A DNA stretch of 64,000 nt from assembly GCA_030704615.1 (NCBI GenBank), contig CM060733.1, positions 22,940,001 to 23,004,000 of the forward strand, in the 5' to 3' direction. Origin of the DNA: Takakia lepidozioides (Eukaryota > Streptophyta > Takakiopsida > Takakiales > Takakiaceae). Positions 10,079-21,606 of this stretch are shown here, one piece after another. Every line of letters starts with the position of its first letter. Positions within the stretch are counted from its first letter, which is position 1. Position numbers and translations under genes: made by a program. Below the pieces are notes generated by a model. That model searched no databases. It saw only the letters and a program-made list of their open reading frames with translations, and was not told where the DNA came from.

Positions 10079-12806
10079 AGACGCAGCGTATACATCGAAG
10101 AGCAGGAGGGTGCCGACAAAACGGCAATGCGTATCCTGTTCAGGTAATCTGCTGCCAATGCATCCCCCTATTTGCAGTTTTGAGGATTTAGCTAAGCAGC
10201 GGTGGGTATTGCGGCGCCAAAATATACCTCTGCAAGATGTGAGTGCTGGGTAATTGGGACACGGTCCACTCCGTATTTCGGTGCCGAAATACCTTATGCA
10301 TTGAGAACTTCCTCTTGCATGATGCATCAGTAGAATGATTTTTGTTGAACTGCCTCGTGATTGCAGATACATAAATTTTGCACTCATTCTGTCCGGAGCC
10401 ATTCAAAGGGTTCCACCATTCTTCCTGGCGTGGAGGACACCTGGAGGTCGTGGTACGATGTACACATAAGTAATGGCGAAGGAGTGGCATGCCGAGCATT
10501 TGGTAGACTGTCCTTGGTATGTGGATCTCCCAAGTGGGACCGTTGACCTCTCGGAGGTTAACTTGAAGAAGGAAGCAAATGCCCGGGCTATGAAGGCGCA
10601 ATCGGATCCCCAACCAGAGGATGCGGAAAGACTGAAAGCAGCGGAGGCAGCAAAGCAGAAAGCACTGAGAAAGTCAGCCAAAGTGGCAGCGTTGGCGAAG
10701 GAGCAGATGGAGAAGCAGACAGCTGAGCAGCCCAAGGACAGGAAGAAAAGAACGCGCAAACAGGGGCAAGAGACGAAGACCCCCACACCCAAGAAGAAGA
10801 AGCAGCAACATAGTCAGCCAGATGACGAGGATTCCGACGAGGATTTCCAGCAGGATAACACCTAGGGGGCCACACCTCGTCCGAAAATTCACAAGGGCCA
10901 GCGCTCCGAGGGTTCGGCTGCGAAGAGATCACTATACGAGGATGCACCTGGCAGACCCTACCGTGCGGTGCACATTGCCGGCAACCTACAATTGTGGAGT
11001 GTGTTAATGAAAATTTCCTAACTGCTCTGACCAGAAGGCTGGAGAAAACGAAATTGAGGAAGGCGATCGAGGCCAACCAGGGGAAGGAGAAGAGGAAGGC
11101 CACTGGCAATAATATCGAGGACACTCCCGGCTACACAAAGATGATGGAAGTATTTTGTGGCGATGAGCCACGGCAAAAAGAGCACAGTCGGGGGCAGGGC
11201 GGTGAAAGCCTCCATCGACATGATCCTTGTGGATATCCCGGATGGGCGGGAGATACTGGGGCTGGGCTCACTACCCTGGTGGAACAAGTACGACAAAAGA
11301 TACTGGAGCAACACATTCGTGTTCGCAGCCAACATGTTAGACGACGACGGCTGTGTTGTTGTGCTAGCAGCCGATGGAGAAGTCACTGAGAATGATATCA
11401 AAGTATGGACGGGGAGAAGTGCAGCACCCATCCTGAAAAAGATCTGGACTTGCATCAACACGCAGGGTCTTCTCAACGATGGTCAGAAGGTATGCTGTGG
11501 TTCTCCTCTGTTCTGCCAATTTTTGCGCCGAAATTGCCCATGTACATGTAGGCCACCTCTCACGTTCTCCTTTCCTTCTTTGCAGACTCTTATCTTTCAG
11601 GCATTCTGCTTCGTGAAGGAACATTCGAAATTCAAATTATGTCAAGCAGGCAGACTTGTTGATTCCACAGTTGATCCACTGGAGTATAACGTCCGGTTCA
11701 ACCATGTGGGAGAGAAGGACATGCTGTGTGATTTGTCGGGCAAGCCTTGGAGGTATGGCAGGACCAGGAGTCCTGCATTCATCCAGACGCTCATGGAAAC
11801 GTGTACGGATGTTGAAGGCAGGGTCCTCGACGTCACTGCTAATATAGGTGAGAGCGTTAAGTGATTGCGGCACTGAAATCGACACCGTTTCCAATTGTCT
11901 TTGTTTGCTTGCGCGAGGAAGCGAGTCACTCTTGACTTTGGCTTTGGTTGTGTCGTACGAATTCGCAGGTGCCTGTATGTGGACGGGAAGGATGTCCAAC
12001 CGATTTGTGTTCTCATTTGAGGGGGATACGGCCTTGTATGATTTCAATTTGGCGGGCCTACAGCGTCTGCCTCCGACTGAGGATCCCAACAACGCAGAAG
12101 AGGACGTGGAAGGGGAGGAGGAAGAGGAAGTCCAGGAAAATCGTCCGATGCAGGGGCGCCCGAAGCCACTTCCTGCAATGCCTGTCTTCGAGTGAGTTGC
12201 ACCATAGTAAGTGTATTGGTTTTGGTTGTAGGGACCATGCAACCTGCCGATGATTCCATGTTTGAATGTTCTAATGTGCTTCATTCTGTGTTTGTGCGTA
12301 CACTCAGCCTTGCAGAGTCGTCCGACGAGGAAATGCTAGGAGATTTGCCCGAATTGGACCTTGTTGCAGAGGAGACAGAATCGCATCGGCCATTCTTTGC
12401 CAGAAAATTGTTTCTCGCGAGTCCCTAGAAGCCTTTTTTTCTACCAGTGTATGCAGACACGGCTGCCAGAGAAGCCATCAGGAGGGAGGATAGGCCTACT
12501 CGGTTTGAGCAATTGATATTCGGGAATGAGCAGAGAATTATAATGAGGCGTGAGGCCAAACATGGAATTATGAAAAGCAGAGTAGGCAAGTTCGTCATAG
12601 AATCCGCGTCTGAGAGCGAGGGGGATGATGAGGACAGTTCCGCACCCAGGTGGACAGTTCCAGCTGGTGAGGATGGTATTATTGAGGGGAGGGCTTCTCA
12701 GAGCAACATTGGTAGTGGCAGTGCAGGTTCGGAGGCAGTTGGAAGGCAGCCATCCTTGCATGAGGCTGGGGATGCATCGGACAGTGATCGCGGATCCTCG
12801 CCATAG
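10079..12806 (+). pseudogene. ParB-methyltransferase gene, C-terminal part (gene 1, copy A)
   Basis: This contains the last exons of the gene described at 27273-32218. A Lys/Glu-rich linker (10473-10860) precedes a methyltransferase-like region. ILVDIPDG at 11227-11250 stands where amino-methyltransferases carry DPPY. VVVLAADG is the following strand. RSPAFIQTLMETC then leads to VLDVTANIGAC, the equivalent of the SAM-binding VLDPFAGSGTT motif, which is completed only after removing an intron at 11848-11968 (GTGAGA…GCAG). Another intron is 11490-11585. An acidic, Ser-rich tail follows. Damage relative to copy B: CAG to TAG at 10863 and 12427, a short deletion near 10985 and one extra base near 11150. 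This copy keeps the SAM motif that copy B has lost. Confidence 0.8.
10205..10292. repeat. two intronic GGCGCC palindromes
   Basis: Decayed copies of the element palindrome centred at 10215 and 10282 (67 bp apart) lie in the intron before the Lys-rich exon. The corresponding intron of copy B holds two copies, near 29588 and 29655. Confidence 0.75.
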
Positions 12807-13052
12807 CAAAGTCTCATTTGGATCCTTCTGTTGTACAGTTCTGAAACACTTAATGAAAATATTGACAATTTCTGAAATCATTGTGTTCAGACTGCATGTC
12901 CGATTCCCTACATTTCTTCCGCAAACCACAATGTAATAATAAAAGCAGAAGAGACGCAAAGTTAAATAAAGAACCCTACAAGTAATTTATGCACACCAGC
13001 AAACCGTGAACTTGAAGCCATGAAAACCCTGCCGTTTCTAACATTCCTATTG

Positions 13053-13338
13053 GGAATTTCGGCGCCGAAATAGCCCAGTGTGCGCCTTCATAATAGGGGC
13101 CTTATAAAATTCCACGTAGGAATTACTGCACCAAAATATCACGATGGAAGCCTTCAACACAAGGCACTTCAGCACATTCCACTTGGGTATTTCGGCGCCG
13201 AAATAGCCCGCTCTGCGCCATAAAATACGCCAGTATATCACATTTCAAAAGGGAATTTCGACGCCGAAATACCCCGGTGGAAGTCTTCAAAACACCACTT
13301 TAGCACACTGCTCTTGGGAATTTCAGCGCCGAAATACC
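13053..13338. repeat. end array of GGCGCC palindromes (copy A)
   Basis: Five palindromes of the form GGTATTTCGGCGCCGAAAT, some degraded, are centred at about 13063, 13130, 13196, 13262 and 13327. The spacing is 65-67 bp. They follow the end of gene 1 and precede the accessory gene. The spacer text between them differs, so this is a phased motif array rather than a simple tandem satellite. Confidence 0.88.
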
Positions 13339-13612
13339 AAGGTCGATGGTTTTAGGACGCCGGTGGTTTTAGCACAATTTCTTCCCGTAATGTCGTGGCA
13401 CCTTCTCTGTCAAGCCCCTTCTAGCCCCAGTCATTTTTGATCGCCTGTGTGGATAGCCGTTGCCGGCCAATGGGGGCACGTATTGTCGTTGCCCCAGAAA
13501 AGATCACGTGAGAGGGTGTTCCGCATTGGGTTTTCAATGTTTGCATCTCCGTGTTGAAAAAGAACAGTGATTACTTGTCCCTCTCCATTCCCGGTGGGCG
13601 CACACTTCCTCA

Positions 13613-14239
13613 ATGTCGCCCTGTGTAAATGCCTTCTGCATTCGACGGAGCGGGATTCAAGGATCGCAATTGCGTGAGCCGGTGATAGGAGACATTATGG
13701 TGGAGTTGGACTTCAGTGAAGGTACATGTAGGGTGATGAGTTTCCGAGCACTTCTGTGGGATTCTCTTTGGGTGAGGCCTGCCAGTGGACAACAATGGAT
13801 ACTTATTGTGCGAGATAGACCTGGAAGACGGAGTGTTCATCTCTTCATCATGAGATGTTACTGCGGCGAGTTCTGGAGGTCTTACTACCATAACTATACT
13901 GCACCTCCACAGTATTTGCTCCCGGATAGTGCTCTTGAGTTGCTCACTCACTCTTCTGGGCCAGGGAATATATTGTTGACACTAAGGGAGAATCAGAACA
14001 GGTTTGTCCTGGATGTTTGCAAATTTCACGACGCTGTGGAGGAGGTCTCAATAGGAGGCCTCCAATATCTGCATGTTTTCACGAACGTGACCTCTATAGA
14101 TATCTTGTATCTTTATGTTCGTCATCTTAATCCAGAAAACGGCAATGCGCAGTGGACAACTACTGCACCACTCCTAATTCTGGACCTGTGGTTCGACGAC
14201 TCGGTGGTTCGTGTTGTGGATGTCAACACAGCAGCATAA
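13613..14239 (+). CDS. unrecognised ~208-residue protein of the ParB/MULE element (gene 3A)
   Basis: An open frame of 208 codons without interruption, ending in TAA. I do not recognise the family. It has no signal peptide and no clear membrane segment; it is rich in hydrophobic beta-like stretches (GDIMVELDF, QQWILIVRD, IDILYLYVRHL). The ORF at 38457-39056 in copy B shares a colinear pattern: DIxVxLD, then RA, then W-[FI]-L-x-[IV]-x-D, a cysteine pair near an aromatic, and a final [IT]DIL[YF]xY element. The two are probably diverged members of one family. The gene lies between two palindromes (centres 13327 and 14585), and exactly this interval is missing in copy B. AATAAA at 14363 is a plausible polyadenylation signal. 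Confidence 0.65.
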   Translation: MSPCVNAFCIRRSGIQGSQLREPVIGDIMVELDFSEGTCRVMSFRALLWDSLWVRPASGQQWILIVRDRPGRRSVHLFIMRCYCGEFWRSYYHNYTAPPQYLLPDSALELLTHSSGPGNILLTLRENQNRFVLDVCKFHDAVEEVSIGGLQYLHVFTNVTSIDILYLYVRHLNPENGNAQWTTTAPLLILDLWFDDSVVRVVDVNTAA

Positions 14240-14362
14240 CGCGGTAAGGATCATTGTGGAGGGTGATTGGAGGGCACAGGCTCCGGGATATGGTAGTTCC
14301 ACAGGTTTCTTATGCCGCAGTGGTGTTTCTGATGATGGAAGCTTGGAGTAGTCGTTGTACAA

Positions 14363-14368
14363 AATAAA
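14363..14368 (+). terminator. candidate polyadenylation signal of gene 3A
   Basis: AATAAA 121 bp after the stop codon, in an A-rich stretch. Position and sequence fit; no transcript evidence. Confidence 0.4.
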
Positions 14369-14691
14369 AACTTGTGATTGCCTGATGTTTTTATTTCGAG
14401 CATCTATGGCAATTTTCTGTCATGTCAATGTGGGCTTGATGTTGAGTTGAATGGGGTTTGCAAGTTCAACTGTCGTCTGACCCTAAATATATTACCTTGT
14501 TAGCACAATGGCTTGTGAGGGCTACAATTTTGTGTCTCTTTCCTGTCCTGCACAATGTTTTACAGTGGTGATGTGGAATAACGGCGCCAAAATACCTCAT
14601 TCCGCATCCTGGACTAGGAGAAACAGACCCTATTATCGAGGTATGAGGACATAACACCATCAATAAAGGCACGAAAATTCCAATTCCGCGG

Positions 14692-14750
14692 ATGCCCGCT
14701 CATGAGCTCATAGGCTCATGGGCTCATGGGCTCATGAAATAGTAAACCTC
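14692..14750. repeat. CTCATG repeat and terminus of copy A
   Basis: Several copies of CTCATG/CATGAG in tandem (GCTCATGGGCTCATG…), followed by the last bases shared with copy B. The mirror image is at 26582-26645. Confidence 0.75.
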
Positions 14751-15233
14751 CCAAACGAGGTTTGACACCTCACTTGGCATGTGAGACCAAATGAAGTCCC
14801 AACACATAAAATACAAATATAAATATCCAAAATGTCCTAGTTAACTAGAAGTAGGTAATTCTAGTTAACCATGACTAAAACCATGACAGCTGTCGTGCAC
14901 TTAAGCATCGTGCCACAACATACATCGTTGTCCACCATACATTCTAAGCACACAATCCTAGAAAACTATGCCACAATCGCCCCCCTAGCTGGTGATTAGG
15001 TCCCTCTAACACCGGATAGCTGACAAGTATCTATCTCAATAAGATCATTGTTTGGTCTTCAATCGCACATGTCTCAATTTTCTAAAGTATATGGATCAAG
15101 AGGCCGGGTGCAACGAGAGGCCCATTGTTAGTCGTCTGCTTGCAATCCATGATCTTCAATTGAGTATCCATGGCGTTCAGCTCCCACCAGCTAGACCTTG
15201 GTTCACTTGTCAACTACACCATTGTCATGCCCA
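14751..15233. other. no recognisable gene
   Basis: AT-rich non-coding DNA between the end of copy A and the gypsy PHD-finger fragment. It might include the 3' untranslated part or LTR of that gypsy element, but I see no LTR terminal repeat or polypurine tract to support this. Confidence 0.4.
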
Positions 15234-17080
15234 CTACCTATGGCCAAGGCATCGTGGACACAACCATTCTCCACTAGGAACCTCCTCAAGTGGTGGTATC
15301 AAGCATCCCATGTGCCACCCCCTTGAGCATTTGTCACATACCAACATGGTTGAGGCACCACCAGCATGCCCACATAGCATGCAACGCAACCCTGCAGTTA
15401 CCACTGCAAGGTTGGGATCTATCCTCCCATCCACATATGGAAGGTGACATGGCGCACAATTGCGCACATGGTCCTTCCATACCATGCCATCTCGACCCTC
15501 CAGAATCAACACTCCTGAAGGCAACACCTCCCGGACCCTTAGAATCACACGTCCTGCTGTGACATCCAAAGTCGTAGGCGCTGTCTGCTGCAGATACACA
15601 TAGTCCCCAGGGCAGAAACGCCAAACACCTGGTCGATATCCCCCTCGACGTATAGTGGTGTACCTCAATATGTCTCGGTGTTGGGCAACAGCAAGGTTCT
15701 CAAAAGCCATAGGCATGACTCTCTTGAACAACTCTGCCCGCTAGGCACATGGTTGTGTCCACACATCCGGATCATCAAGGTTGAGGACTACTGCAGTCTC
15801 TCTGCGAATAGATGTAGGCAAATCTGGCTCTCGGCCAAAGAGAAGGAAATAAGGCGAGAACGAGGCAAGTGATGTTTGTTTGCTAAACCTGTAGCCCATG
15901 GCCAACCAAGGTAGCTAAAGGTCCCAATCTCCTAAGTGTCCTTTCTGCAAGCCATACTTGCGCAAGCCTCATTTGACTGTTTGTACAACCCTCTTTGCCA
16001 GACCATCAGCCTTGGGATGATCCCGAGAAGTAGTGCGGCGATCTATCAAGGCTTGCTCACACAAAGCCTGAAACTCCCCCAAGAACTCTCTCCTCTGGTC
16101 CGTGAATACCTCGGCTGGAGCACCAAATTGGCTAAGCACTGGATCTAAGAATACATATGCAGCCCCTCACTTGCCTTGTCAGGCAATGCCACTAGTTCAA
16201 TCCACTTGGAGAAATGTTCCACCATCACCAGCACATACTTGTTATGGTGAATCGTTAGTGACAATGGGCCTGCGAAGTCAAGACTCCAACGATAGCCCAA
16301 ATCCATAATGGGTAAAGGATGCAATTGTGGAGTAGGTGCATTGAAAGAAGCCCGCACTCTATCACACACCATGCACCTTGCTAACTGTTGCACATCCGTG
16401 TGCATGCCCCGCCACCAGTACTGTCCTTGCAGCAAACTATGAGTGCGCCGCACCCCAAAATGTCCCAATTCCTCATGGGCATGGCGTACCAACCGCGCTC
16501 GTTGTGTTGGATGAGGCACAATCCTCACTCATCCATCCTCCCATACTCGGAGTAGGTGAGTCCCCTCCCACTTGAACCTCTTGGCTCGTTGTAGAATCCG
16601 ATCTTTCTCCTTAGCAGTCACACTGGCTGTTGTCTCTCATGTACGAAGGTAGGCCAACACTGCTGCATCTTCATGCACATCCTTAGAACCACCAAGCTCC
16701 TCATTGATCTCCGGATCGTCATGCACACCATCTACATGACCAATCCTATGGGATGGACCAGCTTGAGCTCCCATTGCTAGGATGCACAAAAAGGCAGATG
16801 CATGTCATCCTGGCACCATCTCTTCATCCATCTCACCATGCCACCGAGCTCCAGTATCATCATGCTCGCTTGTGCATGGATTATGACTCAACCCATCTGC
16901 ATCTCGATTGACTAAACCGGCTCAATGCACCACCTGGAAGTCGTACTCTTGAAGCATAAGTGCCCACCGTGCAAGCTTCCATGTAAGCTTGTCTGACTCC
17001 ATCAACCACTTCAATGGTTGGTGATCCGTAACAAGGGTGAAGAGGTTGTCATAGAGGTAGCATCTGAAATGTGTCACTGC
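15234..17080 (-). pseudogene. Ty3-gypsy pol fragment with C-terminal PHD finger
   Basis: Read on the minus strand, this is one continuous polyprotein with point damage. RNase H C-terminus: HFRCYLY, TDHQPLKWLM, RWALMLQEYDFQVVH (17080-16910). Integrase zinc region: HAHEELGHFGVRRTH, then CMVC (16500-16380). Integrase core: LDFAGPL and TDQ. C-terminal domain: GDYVYLQQ, GRVILRVREVLPSGVL (15600-15500). It ends in a PHD finger at about 15410-15240 with the Cys4-His-Cys3 order CMLC, CDKC, HMGC, CPRC. In-frame stops include TGA and TAG; the catalytic Glu appears changed to Lys (GLAKR where GLAER is usual). CACTA-2 is inserted in the RNase H region at 17081. Everything upstream is lost. Confidence 0.9.
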
Positions 17081-19180
17081 CACTACAACATATTGCGACT
17101 TTTATGACTCCCATGGGTGCGCAGTCATGATAGATTTGTGGCAGAAATGCCATTTGTAGTCGTAAAATGCTTTTGAAGTCATAATGCAGGTCTGGGGAAC
17201 GCGTATATGCGACTGCATGGCTCCAGACTCTGCGCAACACAGGTCAAACCTGTTTGACCACGAATATTGGCATGGCATATATGACTACCAGTCACGGTCA
17301 TGGCTACACTGGAATGACGTGTGCATATTGCTAGACAGACATATGACTTCATGACTCTCACTCTAATGCATTCTGCCAGATCATTACATGGATGAATCAT
17401 TACATGACTGCACGTGTCGACACATGCTTTTCTGGTTATATATATAATATATGAGTATTTATATTTTGAAAAAACGGAGACTTTGACCACTAGAATGAAT
17501 TAAAAAAAAACAAAAAAAAATTAAAGTGCAAAAAGATTTTAAAAAAAGCACATCGGCTGGTAAGTGCACAGTGTGTCGCCCTGGTGGTTTGAGATTCAAA
17601 CCCGTTGCCCTTATCCCGTGTGTGGGATTGTTGTGATAGTATGTCTGGGCGTTGATTGTCCTATAGGTCTTATGGCCCATAAATGAAGGCGGGTGAAGTT
17701 TTCCCCCTCCTCAAGGGCCTGTGGTTTCCTTTAGGAAAAAAAAAAAATCAAAAAAATCAAAAGGGGGCTTTTAGGGTTTACAAAAAGGTTAAATTTTTTT
17801 AAAAAGTTGTCCATCACGGTAGCGTGAACAGACTTAGAGCGAGCGGGAGGGAGAGAGAGAGAGGGCTGGGACTTAGAGCGAGCGAGCAGGAGGCAGGGCA
17901 AACATGCATGGGAGGCCCGCAGTTGGAGCAACCTTCGCATCTGAAGCAAGCAACCCTAGAAATGCTAGGGTATGTATGCGAGGAGGTTTTGGCTGGGAGC
18001 TTGCCGTTCTTGGGAGAGTCAGCTTCGTCTTAGCAGGCCGTGTTTCAATCTCTACCCGCTCGGCCCTGATTTTACAGCTCGGAGCAGAGCTGGCATGAGT
18101 TTCTTAAAGATCCTTCACGATGGTGGGACAACCGCAATCGCAAGGTGTGGCTTTTTCTTAATGTACGATGTGAAGAAGTTTGTCCATCCTGCAAATGTGG
18201 GTTGTTGGCTCCTGTTAGTACCATGATTTGGTATTCTTCCTGATGTTGTTCTTGGGAGAGTTAGCTTGGTCTTAGCAGGCCGTGTTTCAATCTCTGCCCA
18301 CTCAGCTGCACCGTGGTGGTTCTCACTGACCAATCCGACATTACCTAACTACAGTCACAAGCAGCACACACAAGAGGTCCTCTTGGGTTCATGGTCAGTC
18401 AAATCCTCGATGGGTCATGACACAAGATTGAGGACAATGTGGTGAGGGCACCTTCTTCTTCGACCTATTTCAGCCTGTTTTGCCCTCTCATCAGACTCGG
18501 CCCTGAATTTGAATCATGGAGCAGAGCTGGCATGAGTTTACTAAAGATCCTTCACGATGGTGCTACAACCACAATCGTAAGGTGTGGCTTTTCTTAATGT
18601 ATGATGTGAAGAAGTTTGTCCATCCTGCAAATGTGGGCTGTTGGCTCCTGTTAGTACCATGATTTGATATTCTTCCTGATGTTTACAAGGTTCTTGGGAG
18701 AGTCAGCTTGGTCTTAACAGGCCGTGTTTCAATGTCTGCCTGCTCAGCTGCACCGTGGTGCAGGTTCTCACAGACCAATCCGACATTACTGACTATAGAC
18801 ACAAGCATCACACACAAGAGGTCCTTTTGTCGGTCAAATCTTCCATGGGTCATGACACAAGGTCAAGGACAGTGTGGTGAGGGCACCTTCTTCTTCGACC
18901 TATTTCAGCCTGTTTTGCCCTCTCATCAGACTCGGCCCTGAGATGCATATTGAATTTTGTAAGTTAGCTCATTGCTCGTTGATAAGTAGGGTTGGGGATG
19001 TTTGCTGGAACAATTCTAGGCTGTCATTGTCAGCTGCTAGCAGGAAGGCAAGGATGTATGCATGATTTTGTGTAGAGGCATAGATAGCTAAAGGAGCAGG
19101 GATAGAGTGTGGGCCCAGATTCGTCCAAGAGGGCCGGATTTCAAGCTCCATTATTTCAGTGTCATCCATTCAGCCAGGGA
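17081..19180 (-). mobile_element. CACTA-2: truncated CACTA copy, inverted relative to CACTA-1
   Basis: It starts with CACTACAACATATTGCGACT and continues as the reverse complement of the right half of CACTA-1, including the subterminal tandem repeats and GGAGCTTGAAATC near 19140. The other terminus is not found, so its left-equivalent part is deleted after about 19180. The 3 bp before it are TGC. It interrupts gypsy RNase H. Confidence 0.82.
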
Positions 19181-19713
19181 TTTCCTGGTGACATTGCCAA
19201 GGCTTTACTCGCAACACGATGCTTGTAAAGCTTCCTTAGCTTGAATGCTGATTATGCTTGAATTATTCGGTTTGTAAAGCCAGTTTTGAAATTTTCATGG
19301 TAATCAGCTCTCTTGAAAATTTGTAGGTTGCAAGCCATTTTCAGCGGGCCGTGGGTGGACTGGAAGACAGCCATTGAAAGTCCTGGTGCAGGTTAATACC
19401 AGTGGAGAGCAGTTTAAGCTTCATATGCCCTTTTGGTGCTAGTTATCTTCATGTATGGTACTGTTGAACACCAACAATCTTTTGGTGAGATTCTGTCTTG
19501 GTGCACGTGTCTGATAAAGAAAGATGGTAATGTTTGTTCTGAAACCTGAAGGCGTGAAATGATTCAACACAGCAAGAGCATTATGCGTGTCATAGTACAA
19601 GCTGTAAGAAAGTAATAGATACATAGTTATACGGTCAAACAGACAACTATCAGTTTCTGTGGAATCTCTTGCCAATGGCAGGATGGGTTGGGAACAGCCA
19701 AGTCAGGAGGTGA
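19181..19713. other. no recognisable gene
   Basis: Intervening DNA between CACTA-2 and a PPR fragment. ORFs here are short and resemble nothing I know. Confidence 0.4.
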
Positions 19714-19977
19714 ATGCCTGTCAAATTACCACATGTCCTTCTGAACACTGCCCCTGCCCTGGTGGACATGTATGCCAAATGTGGGTGCATCGAGGATGCC
19801 AAGGGAGTGTTCAACACTGTGGCTGAACGAGTTGTGGTGTCGTGGACTGCGATGCTTGCAGGGTATGCACAGATGGGGTGTGGGATGGAGGCTCCAACCT
19901 TTGAGCAAATGATGGGGGAAGGGGTGAAGGCCGCCGACATAACGTTTGTGTGCGTTTGCAGTGCGTCTGGCAGTCCT
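19714..19977 (+). pseudogene. PPR protein fragment
   Basis: It encodes ALVDMYAKCGCIEDAKGVFN, then VVSWTAMLAGYAQMG and DITFVCVCSASG. These are about two consecutive PPR motifs of the PLS type found in plant organellar RNA-editing factors. The frame is cut at 19978 by the terminus of CACTA-3. Neither the rest of the PPR tract nor a DYW domain is present. It could be a host gene remnant or, as in CACTA-1, a captured piece. Confidence 0.8.
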
Positions 19978-21591
19978 CACTACAACAGATTCCGGCTTTA
20001 ACGTTTGCCACATTTGCCCAGTCGTAGCATATATGTCTACTAAATGCAAGGGGGCAGTCCTGGTTGCCATTTGTGACCAGCAGAAGTCGTATATGCCACC
20101 TTGTACCTCCACCACGTCAGGATCTGCGGTCAAACACGTTTGACCAGATAGGGGAAGATGGTAGATACGACTAGGAGTCATGGCCAAAACTGCAACAGGA
20201 TGACGTGGGCATGGGAATGTATGACTACCAGTATTCACAACTGCACGTGGCGATTGCCGGTTGCCCAAGGAGTGTCTACGTGGACGATGCAAACTTAAAT
20301 GGATGAAACATATGCAGGATATGATTGCAAATGACGATGTGTCAGTCTACCATTGCTCGCAGGGTTGGACATTCAGGTGCATTGGATGCAAGTGCATCTA
20401 ACGGCTGCACACGATGCATGTTACTAACGCGTGGGCTTGGTGGAGAACAGAGACAAGTCCCGAACATGCGTATGAGAGGCGACCATGCAGGTTCTATGAT
20501 GGTTGAAGCGGTGCACTGCATTTTTCAAAAATCGGCAACACAATTGAAAGACAAAGGCTTGAGAGAAGACGAAACGATGCATTAAGTGGATACGCACCCT
20601 TGTGCAAAACACCAACCAGTCATTCACATTCACAGTGATGCAAAATATGTGTAGACAAAAAGACCCATCGGGTAGTTCAGGGCACCCAAAAACGAGCGGC
20701 GTTCACTATACCACAATCTGCAAATGCACTGGTCTACTCAGAATCATGGCACATTGTGTGTGCAATGACTCTCATTAAATATTACAGGATGCCTTCACAC
20801 ACAAGAGCAGCAACAAACTTCATGACTGACATCCTCTCACAACTCCTCTACAGGGAGAACCCAATTGGACAGGGAAGCTTAGTGATGTGGTACCACGCCG
20901 TGTAGCCATATAGGTAGGGGTACCGACGCCCATAGGCGTCCAGCCTTTTTCTACAAGCAGATAGGCAGAAAAATTGAGGCACGGCCTCCCTTCGATGAAT
21001 GCCGCTAGTTCCAAGCCAGTGAAGCACAATTAAACAAGCCTCTTCTGCATGACGGCTAATTCGTTGTGCTTCTGCCTGCTCTGCAACATACTGAATTGCC
21101 TGCTCCCTCCGAAGGCGCTCCATGCTGCGGTGCCATTGAGCTGTGTGTGCAGTTCTCTTGAAGCGGGATCGCATGGTAGTCGTGTGATGATGGGGCGAGT
21201 TGGCCCACAACGATGACCACAACAAATGCGTTCGCATGCTAACCGTGTGATGCAAGGGCGACTTGCCAAATGACGAAGTGAACAAGGACCACGTAGACAC
21301 TGCAAAGAAGTGAGAGCGATGAAGAGCGAGCAAGAGCAAACAGAATGAAAGGCAAGTGGAGCGAAGTGGAGATATAATCTGCGCTCCCACCAACCTGCTT
21401 CCCACCAAATTCTAATGCAGTGGCAAAACGGGGGCACCGTTGCGAGCCTCACTATCAATACATTATCAAACTGCCATGAAGGTAAAGTTTAGGGGGGTGG
21501 GAAACACAAGGGAAAAAATTCCGAGTCAAACTAACCGTCTACAAGCCTTCCTGACAAGGCAAATTGACCACCTTGCATGTCCACGATTCCG

Positions 21592-21606
21592 TGTTTAGGC
21601 CACAGA
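21592..21606 (+). repeat. target-site duplication of the LINE (left copy)
   Basis: TGTTTAGGCCACAGA, repeated exactly at 22875-22889. Confidence 0.9.

Larger units (their letters stand above)
10050..14750 (+). mobile_element. copy A of the palindrome-bearing ParB/MULE element (partial)
   Basis: This segment is an inverted partial copy of about 26582-29820. It carries the C-terminal half of the ParB-methyltransferase gene, one end array of GGCGCC palindromes, and an accessory gene absent from that end of copy B. The right boundary is near 14750, where homology with copy B stops at GAGGTTTACTATTTCATGAG (minus-strand sense). Beginning with GAG fits a Mutator-type terminus, but no second end or target duplication can be checked. 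The left end is truncated. Confidence 0.75.

Noticed and set aside
10588-11124. Minus-strand ORF of 178 codons opposite gene 1A
   Set aside because: It is a shadow of the Lys/Glu-rich coding strand; its Leu/Ser/Pro-rich translation has no domain and the same shadow appears opposite copy B.
16145-16528. Host gene for a zinc-finger or PHD chromatin protein
   Set aside because: The PHD finger is contiguous with gypsy integrase and RNase H in one reading direction, so it belongs to the retroelement.
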